Shown here piece by piece: positions 59,193 through 64,000 of a stretch of 64,000 nt of DNA. Made by a program: the position numbers and the translations under genes. Under the pieces are notes generated by a model. The model searched no databases. It was not told the origin of the DNA and worked only from the letters and a program-made list of their open reading frames with translations. Position 1 is the stretch's first letter; every line of letters starts with the position of its first letter. The DNA is from Desulfomonile tiedjei DSM 6799. GTDB taxonomy: Bacteria > Desulfobacterota > Desulfomonilia > Desulfomonilales > Desulfomonilaceae. The stretch is from assembly GCF_000266945.1 (NCBI RefSeq), contig NC_018025.1, forward strand, positions 4,778,001 through 4,842,000. Direction: 5' to 3'.

Positions 59193-60230
59193 TTGTTACC
59201 AATAGGGCTCATTAAAGACACTCGTTACATGGAACACAGACCCGGCCTCGTTCATCCGGAAAGTCCAAACCGGCTTCGGAGTCTCTACCGACTTGTCGAT
59301 AAAGAGTTCAAGGATGTAGTAACATTTGTCGAGCCTCAAAGCGCTACCCTGGAACAATTGGAATTGGTGCACACACCCCAATATATAAAGCAGATCATGA
59401 GCACTGCCGGAAAAGAGTTCACCAACCTCGCTCCGGATACTCCGGTGAGCGCCAACACCTACCTTGCTGCGTGGCTTGCAGTGGGCGGATGTCTGAAGGC
59501 TTTGGAGGCTCTCATGGAAGGCCGCTTCAGGGCGTGCTTCTGTCTGGTCCGACCGCCCGGACATCACGCGTTGACGGATCGCGCCGGAGGATTCTGCATT
59601 TTCAACAATCTCGGCGTAACCGCCAAGTATGCCATAGAGACGTACGGCCTCAAGCGAATCCTTATCGTCGACTGGGACATTCATCATGGTAATGCGCTCC
59701 AGGATCTTTTCTACGGAGAGAATAGGGTTCTCTACTTTTCATCTCATTACCGCGGGTGGTACCCTCATACCGGCGACTGGGACGAATTCGGTGAATCTGA
59801 AGGCTTAGGGTACAATGTAAATCTGCCGGTTCCGAAGGAAATGACCGATAACGACATTATTCATGTCTACCGTGAACTCGTGGGTAGAATTGTTCGCAGA
59901 TGGAAACCCGAGCTCATTCTGATTGCCGCGGGTTTCGATGCGCATGAAAAAGACCCGTTGGGACGAACCAGGCTGAGTGAAAATGCTTACGGATGGCTGA
60001 TGCAGATGATTCTGCAGTTCAGCGATGCAGCGAAGAGCGCTCCGATTCTCCTCTCCCTGGAAGGTGGATACGATCTGTGGGCTCTGGTGAGTTCTGTGAG
60101 GGAAGTGCTTCGTGTGTTGACTTTCGAGGGCCGAAGGAACAGAATTCCTACGGTCAAGACGAAAGCAGGATCCGAACTTGTGGCAAAGGCATTACACCTG
60201 CACGGAAAATTCGGAATATGGGCTTCCTGA
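59193..60230 (+). CDS. AcuC-like class I histone-deacetylase-family enzyme
   Basis: Zinc hydrolase of 345 residues that removes acetyl groups from lysines. TTG 59193 has GAGG five bases upstream. HPESPNRLRSLYRLV, LVRPPGHHALTDRAGGFCIFNN with the two His, ILIVDWDIHHGN with the zinc ligands, LILIAAGFDAHEKDPLG and SLEGGYDLWAL are all present. In Bacillus AcuC acts on acetyl-CoA synthetase; the same partners (GNAT, deacetylase, synthetase) are found here in one operon. Confidence 0.92.
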   Translation: MLPIGLIKDTRYMEHRPGLVHPESPNRLRSLYRLVDKEFKDVVTFVEPQSATLEQLELVHTPQYIKQIMSTAGKEFTNLAPDTPVSANTYLAAWLAVGGCLKALEALMEGRFRACFCLVRPPGHHALTDRAGGFCIFNNLGVTAKYAIETYGLKRILIVDWDIHHGNALQDLFYGENRVLYFSSHYRGWYPHTGDWDEFGESEGLGYNVNLPVPKEMTDNDIIHVYRELVGRIVRRWKPELILIAAGFDAHEKDPLGRTRLSENAYGWLMQMILQFSDAAKSAPILLSLEGGYDLWALVSSVREVLRVLTFEGRRNRIPTVKTKAGSELVAKALHLHGKFGIWAS

Positions 60231-60260
60231 CGCTTTGAGTTTCATGTAAACGAGACAGCA

Positions 60261-61979
60261 ATGATCAAGGCCCGAGTCAAACCTGAAAATTCCAATGCAA
60301 ATCTGAAATCGTACTATGACGCCTACAAGAGCTTTTCATGGGAACAGGTGAAGAAAGAGTTCACAACAGACCATGAAGGCTACGTCAACATTGCGTACGA
60401 AGCGGTCGATCGCTGGGCAGACAATCCTGCCACAGCAGACAATACGGCCCTGATTATCGAAAGGGCTGATGTTGTTGAGACGATCACGTTCAAAGATCTG
60501 AAAGAAAGATCGTGTCGGCTGACAAATCTGCTCCTGAAATTCGGGTTTAAGATCGGCGACCGTTTCTTCATATTCCTCCCTCCCTGCCCGGAAATCTACT
60601 ACGCAATGCTCGCATGCGCTCGAATAGGCGTTATCTTTTCCAATTTGTACACCACCCTCAACTTTGAAGAACTGCACTGGAGATTCAACAACGCGCAGCC
60701 GCGAGGTATCATCACCCATCCACATCTCGTGGAAAGACTTCCGTCGGAATCATCCGAGTATCTCAAATGCATACTGCTTACAGACGGACCTACCCCCGGC
60801 CTGTTCCCCTCCGAAGTGGAACTGGAATCCATGATGCAGTACATGTCTTCCGAGCATTCCGTAAAATGGGTTGCCGAGAATACTCCTCTCTATTTGCTTT
60901 ACACTTCGGGTTCCACAGGACCTCCGAAAGGGGTGGTCCACGCTCACCAGGACATGGCGGGACATCTGATTACTGCACGCTGGGTGTTGGACCTGAACGA
61001 GCGCTCTGTGTTATGGACTGACGGCGATCCTGCGTGGGTCACAGGTACGGTGTACGGAGCGTTTGCTCCCTGGTTGTGTGGAGCGGCTTCTGTTATTCAA
61101 GGTAATCCTTTTTCTGCCTCGAGTTGGTACAGGACCATCGAGAAATATAAGGTCAATGTATGGTACACCACTCCGCAGTCCATCAGGAGACTCATGGAAG
61201 CCGGCGCGGATTTACCCGGCAGGTACGATTTTTCCGATCTGAGGCATATTGCTACCGTAGGCGAGGCGCTATCACCTGAGCTGTTCTATTGGGTGAGGGA
61301 GAATCTGAAACACTCACCACACGACACATGGTGGATGACGGAAACCGGTATGATTTGCATCGCGAATTTTCCATCGCAGCAGATCAAGCCCGGTTCCATG
61401 GGTAAACCTGTTCCCGGGATTGAGGCTGCAGTTCTTGACCCGCAAGGCGAGCCTCTCTCGATTCTGACTCTCGGAGAGTTAGCGCTTAAAGTTCCCTGGC
61501 CTTCCATGATGCAAGCGGTGTGGAACGATGATGAACGGTTCGCGGCGTACTTTTCCGAAGAATGGTTCTTGACCGGTGACATGGTAATAAAGGACGAGGA
61601 TGGTTATTATTACCATGAAGGCCGAAATGACGATCTCATAAAAGCAGGTCAGACATTTGTCGGGCCGTACGAAGTGGAGCAGGTACTGTGCATGCATCCG
61701 GCAGTTGCAGAAGCAGGAGCAATCTCGAAACCGAATGATAAGGGCAGAGTGGAGGTGAAAGCCTTTGTGAAGATCGCAAAGGGCTATGCAGCCTCAGTAC
61801 GCCTGAATTACGAGATAAAAGCTTTTGTCAGAACAAACCTGCATTCCGAAATTCCCTTGGGAGAAATCGAGTTTCTGGACGAACTTCCCAGAACGCTTTC
61901 CGGTAAATTGCTGAGACGGGTGCTGAGAGCACGGGAACTCGGTTTGCCTTCCGGAGATCCGAAGAAACTGCGGGGCTGA
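60261..61979 (+). CDS. AMP-forming acyl/acetyl-CoA synthetase
   Basis: 572 residues of the acetyl-CoA-synthetase branch (shorter than the classical 650-residue Acs, similar to AcsA of Bacillus). The AMP-binding motif YLLYTSGSTGPPKGVVHAH, TDGDPAWVTGTVYG, WWMTETG, EEWFLTGDMVIKDEDGYYYHEGRNDDLIKAGQ, and at the end LPRTLSGKLLRRVLRA with the conserved Lys that is the acetylation target in the family. It follows the deacetylase after 30 bases. I infer control by reversible acetylation at that Lys. Substrate acetate or propionate is likely but not proved. Confidence 0.9.
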   Translation: MIKARVKPENSNANLKSYYDAYKSFSWEQVKKEFTTDHEGYVNIAYEAVDRWADNPATADNTALIIERADVVETITFKDLKERSCRLTNLLLKFGFKIGDRFFIFLPPCPEIYYAMLACARIGVIFSNLYTTLNFEELHWRFNNAQPRGIITHPHLVERLPSESSEYLKCILLTDGPTPGLFPSEVELESMMQYMSSEHSVKWVAENTPLYLLYTSGSTGPPKGVVHAHQDMAGHLITARWVLDLNERSVLWTDGDPAWVTGTVYGAFAPWLCGAASVIQGNPFSASSWYRTIEKYKVNVWYTTPQSIRRLMEAGADLPGRYDFSDLRHIATVGEALSPELFYWVRENLKHSPHDTWWMTETGMICIANFPSQQIKPGSMGKPVPGIEAAVLDPQGEPLSILTLGELALKVPWPSMMQAVWNDDERFAAYFSEEWFLTGDMVIKDEDGYYYHEGRNDDLIKAGQTFVGPYEVEQVLCMHPAVAEAGAISKPNDKGRVEVKAFVKIAKGYAASVRLNYEIKAFVRTNLHSEIPLGEIEFLDELPRTLSGKLLRRVLRARELGLPSGDPKKLRG

Positions 61980-62113
61980 TATCGCGGATATCTTCACGCA
62001 ATTACGGGTGTTAATCCATTTCACCGATGAACCCTTTTTTTGTTGGTTCGCATCAAAAATGGAGTATATAGTAAGTTCTTTTGACGTACGGAGCACGCTG
62101 AAAGGAGCACATA

Positions 62114-62335
62114 ATGAGAGAGGAAATTCAGGCAGCACTTGATTTGGTCAGACCGCAGCTTCAGGCTGACGGTGGAGACGCGGAAATAGTTGATGTCACC
62201 CCGGAAGGAATCGTGAAATTACGCCTTAAGGGTGCATGCGGCGGTTGCCCCATGAGCCAGATGACCCTCAAAATGGGTATCGAGAGAATCCTCAAAGAAC
62301 GCGTTCCCGCCGTGAAGAGTGTTGAAGCCGTCTAG
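62114..62335 (+). CDS. NifU C-terminal-domain (Nfu-type) iron-sulfur carrier
   Basis: 73 residues, just the Nfu domain: [21 protein letters not shown] and [19 protein letters not shown] with the CXXC that holds a [4Fe-4S] cluster between two monomers. AAAGGAG precedes the ATG. It transfers clusters to client proteins; the many FeS enzymes nearby (LipA, NapA, Nth) are possible clients. Monocistronic, with a good terminator at 62473-62508. Confidence 0.93.
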   Translation: MREEIQAALDLVRPQLQADGGDAEIVDVTPEGIVKLRLKGACGGCPMSQMTLKMGIERILKERVPAVKSVEAV

Positions 62336-62472
62336 ATGAGCCTACGTTGAGCATTCCTGAATTCTCCATGAATTCTGCTCAATATAATTCGATTGCCTTT
62401 CTCAACCGGAATCCCGGACGAGACGGGTGCGACAAGTCTCGAAGTAACAAGAACCGAATCTCAGGCAGCAGG

Positions 62473-62508
62473 AATCGGGGTACCTTCCTGAACAGGTACC
62501 CCGATTTT
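62473..62508 (+). terminator. Intrinsic terminator after the Nfu gene
   Basis: AATCGGGGTACC (62473-62484) and GGTACCCCGATT (62495-62506) form a perfect 12-bp stem with a 10-base loop and end in TTTT. Confidence 0.85.
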
Positions 62509-62557
62509 ACTTTCGAACCTGTTCACACGGATTTGCGGTCAAGATGCTATAGCAGTT

Positions 62558-62663
62558 GCCAAAATTAGTGACCGATTGAAGATTAGGAATATTGGTGGGT
62601 GCCGTGCCTCCGTGCCGGCACATATTCAATATGATCGATGATATCGATAGAATGGACCGGCAG
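62558..62663. repeat. Fragment of family-1 repeat left of IS copy 2
   Basis: Starts GCCAAAATTAGTGACC, then the hairpin GGTGCCGTGCCTCCGTGCCGGCAC, the spacer with GATCGATGATATCGATAGAATGG and ACCGGCAG, ending at core AG (62662-62663; CT on the other strand). The rest of the palindrome continues at 63939, beyond the IS. Confidence 0.82.
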
Positions 62664-62678
62664 CGACTGTGTTTCTTG

Positions 62679-63629
62679 TCAAGGAAAAACTACCTGGAAA
62701 GGCTGTTTTTTCTTGAGCATTGCGTTTAGGATGACGATCATCTTACGCATACAAGCCGTGATGGCAACCTTGAAAGGTTTTCCAGCCTCAATGAGGCGTT
62801 GATAGAAAGGCTTGATGACTACATTGGACGTTATGGCCGCGACTGCAGCCATATACAGGGTTGAGCGTACATCCGCCCGTCCACCCGAAATCTCGCGCTT
62901 GCCTTTCTTCTTTCCGCTGTCTTTGTTGAGAGGCGCCAGGCCGACGAGGCGACTGATTTCATGACGGCTGACATGTCCCAGTTCGGGCAGTTTTGCCATG
63001 AGCACTCTGGCAGTTATGGGGCCCACGCCTTTGAAGGTTCGGAGGAGTTCCTCTGTTTCACGCCACAGAGGCGATTTCCTGATAAGGTCATCGACATCTT
63101 TATCGATGTCTTCGATTTCCTTATCTAGGGCTGCTATGACCGTTTGAATGCTGCGCTGCACGCGATTGGAACGGGCTCGATGGAGGCGATTCTTTTCTGA
63201 TGCACGCAAATCAACAAGCTGCTTTCGACGTGTTACGAGTTCCTTGATTTGCTTTTCGTCCTCCGTTGGCAGCGGCTTCGGTATGGGCCTAACCGTTTGG
63301 GCAAAGCGTGCCAGCACATAAGCATCGATGGCGTCTGTCTTGGCGAGTTTTCCGATGCCTTTAGCAAAGTCCCGCACCTGACCAGGGTTGACGACAGCGA
63401 TCGGCAGGCCGGCGAGACCTAACTGGGCCGCAACGGTTATCTCGTAGCCTCCGGTGGCTTCCATCACGATTACCATGGGGGTCTCTGCGTGGAGGATCTC
63501 AATCAGCGAGTCGATGCCTTGAGTGTCATTCTTGACGGTGGTGTGCATGCCTTTTGGCAGCACATGCGCATCCAACTGATCTTTAGAGATATCTATGCCA
63601 ACAAAAACTTCTTCATGCATGTGTAACAT
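62679..63629 (-). CDS. IS110-family transposase (bridge-RNA-guided recombinase), copy 2
   Basis: 316 residues, identical to the protein of copy 1, with D13, E57, D99, D102 and S238 present. The sequence has no lesion. See copy 1 for domains; I list it separately because it is an independent insertion. Confidence 0.96.
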   Translation of the reverse strand: MLHMHEEVFVGIDISKDQLDAHVLPKGMHTTVKNDTQGIDSLIEILHAETPMVIVMEATGGYEITVAAQLGLAGLPIAVVNPGQVRDFAKGIGKLAKTDAIDAYVLARFAQTVRPIPKPLPTEDEKQIKELVTRRKQLVDLRASEKNRLHRARSNRVQRSIQTVIAALDKEIEDIDKDVDDLIRKSPLWRETEELLRTFKGVGPITARVLMAKLPELGHVSRHEISRLVGLAPLNKDSGKKKGKREISGGRADVRSTLYMAAVAAITSNVVIKPFYQRLIEAGKPFKVAITACMRKMIVILNAMLKKKQPFQVVFP

Positions 63630-63839
63630 CCCACCCTTGTGGATACGGACTTCTCAACGAGTCCAGGCGACTGTTCGGGCTTTTTACACGAAGGCCTCCG
63701 GTGATCCAGCTGCCGGGCAGTCTCAGAGGACCAAGGGACGAACGATCTACCGGTGCCTCTGCCCGACTCCTGCAGAGAGTCTGACAGACGTGCATCCCCC
63801 CTCTATCAGGACTCTTATATCTTGGCAACCAAGAGTCCT
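63630..63839 (-). ncRNA. Candidate bridge RNA of IS110 element, copy 2
   Basis: Same sequence as 938-1147 in reverse orientation. The target guides CGTCCCT and CCGGCAG map to 63734-63740 and 63710-63716, the donor guides ACAGTCGC and ACAAG to 63667-63674 and 63636-63640. The local target of this copy reads GGCGTCC-CT-GCCGGTCC, so the right-hand guide matches seven bases here and nine at copy 1. Confidence 0.7.
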
Positions 63840-63938
63840 ATTTTTTGAAGTACCTCGTATCATTGATCCAGTATCAGCCCCTCCCCTCAGCTCGGTACCG
63901 GTTCCAGAGATTCAGTACTTCATGGACAGAAACATACA

Positions 63939-64000
63939 AGGGACGCCGGTCCCTACCAATATTTGGGTGCCACGGACCTGCCCTGTAGGTCCGTGTTACC
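63939..64000. repeat. Remainder of family-1 palindrome and a further hairpin at the window end
   Basis: 63939-63957 (AGGGACGCCGGTCCCTACC) is the other arm of the palindrome split by IS copy 2. Then ACGGACCT (63973-63980) and AGGTCCGT (63987-63994) form a separate 8-bp hairpin. No gene to the window end. Confidence 0.7.

Larger units (their letters stand above)
62662..63938 (-). mobile_element. IS110-family insertion sequence, copy 2
   Basis: Second copy of the element at 839-2115, inverted and of exactly the same length (1,277 bp); the transposase is identical in sequence and so is the left-end region as far as I compared it. Its left end (63938 side) follows GGTAGGGACCGGCGTCC-CT, its right end is followed by CT-GCCGGTCC, so it has split the same palindrome as copy 1. 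Flanks outside the core differ between the copies, so these are independent insertions. Homologous recombination between the two inverted copies would invert the 60 kb between them. Confidence 0.95.

Overview
The window looks like a chromosomal segment of an anaerobic, respiratory Gram-negative bacterium of the Desulfobacterota (former Deltaproteobacteria). A Desulfomonile-like organism is my best guess from memory, not a search result. The pointers are [NiFe]-hydrogenase maturation genes (hypF, hypC, hypD), multihaem cytochromes c, a nitrate reductase cluster of the napM-A-D-G-H type known from Desulfovibrio, a DsrO/DsrP-like quinol module, an AMP-forming acyl/acetyl-CoA synthetase, and intergenic regions full of palindromic repeats. 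I saw no rRNA, no convincing tRNA and no CRISPR array.

Layout. 1-4631: hypD (cut by the window edge), hypC and hypF on the minus strand, with a 1,277 bp IS110-family element between hypF and hypC. 5074-11856: a complete tryptophan operon trpE-G-D-C-F-B-A, preceded by a promoter, a 24-codon leader peptide with four Trp codons and a terminator hairpin (classical attenuation). 11857-14687: repeats, then minus-strand trpS-nth, then repeats. 14688-17253: livM-livG-livF without livH or a binding protein. 17726-18370: lepB. 18922-29490 (minus strand): a ten-gene respiratory cluster, in transcription order octahaem HAO-like cytochrome, tetrahaem cytochrome, four-cluster ferredoxin, NrfD/DsrP-like membrane protein, secreted HEAT-repeat protein, napM, napA, napD, napG-like, napH. 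30181-31476: a second, unrelated IS110-family transposase. 31617-34487: small or unknown genes and a composite inverted-repeat element. 35405-36290: two Hsp20 chaperones. 36596-40487: def-fmt, htpX, rsmB. 40809-43139: a methyltransferase, a 58-residue protein and lipA. 43609-46481: an isocitrate/isopropylmalate dehydrogenase-family enzyme and RNase J. 46784-49742: a secreted Cys/Lys-rich protein, a DegT aminotransferase, a pentapeptide-repeat protein and an unknown gene. 50317-52764: lon. 53150-56654 (minus): a PspA-like protein, a DUF2491-like protein and a large TAXI-type binding protein fused to a Gly/Ser/Pro-rich repeat region. 56902-58133 (minus): a response regulator and a stand-alone pyruvate-kinase C-domain protein. 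58679-61979: a GNAT acetyltransferase, an AcuC-like deacetylase and an acyl-CoA synthetase in one operon. 62114-62335: an Nfu-type iron-sulfur protein. 62662-63938: a second copy of the first IS, inverted.

The two most interesting systems: (1) The first IS110 element sits in both copies inside the same palindromic repeat, split at GGCGTCC-CT-GCCGG. Its 5' non-coding region contains short stretches matching the left target, the reverse complement of the right target, the left donor and partly the right donor, in the order expected of a bridge RNA. The guide RNA can therefore be read from the sequence, and uninterrupted target sites can be located elsewhere in the window. (2) The nap cluster is joined to an octahaem hydroxylamine-oxidoreductase-family cytochrome and a NrfCD/DsrOP-like quinol module, and it lacks napB and napC. 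This suggests a route from the quinone pool to nitrate and onward through nitrite to hydroxylamine or ammonium. A dispersed three-hairpin repeat whose central stem changes sequence but keeps pairing, and a TAXI-fusion/PspA/DUF2491 operon, are further candidates.
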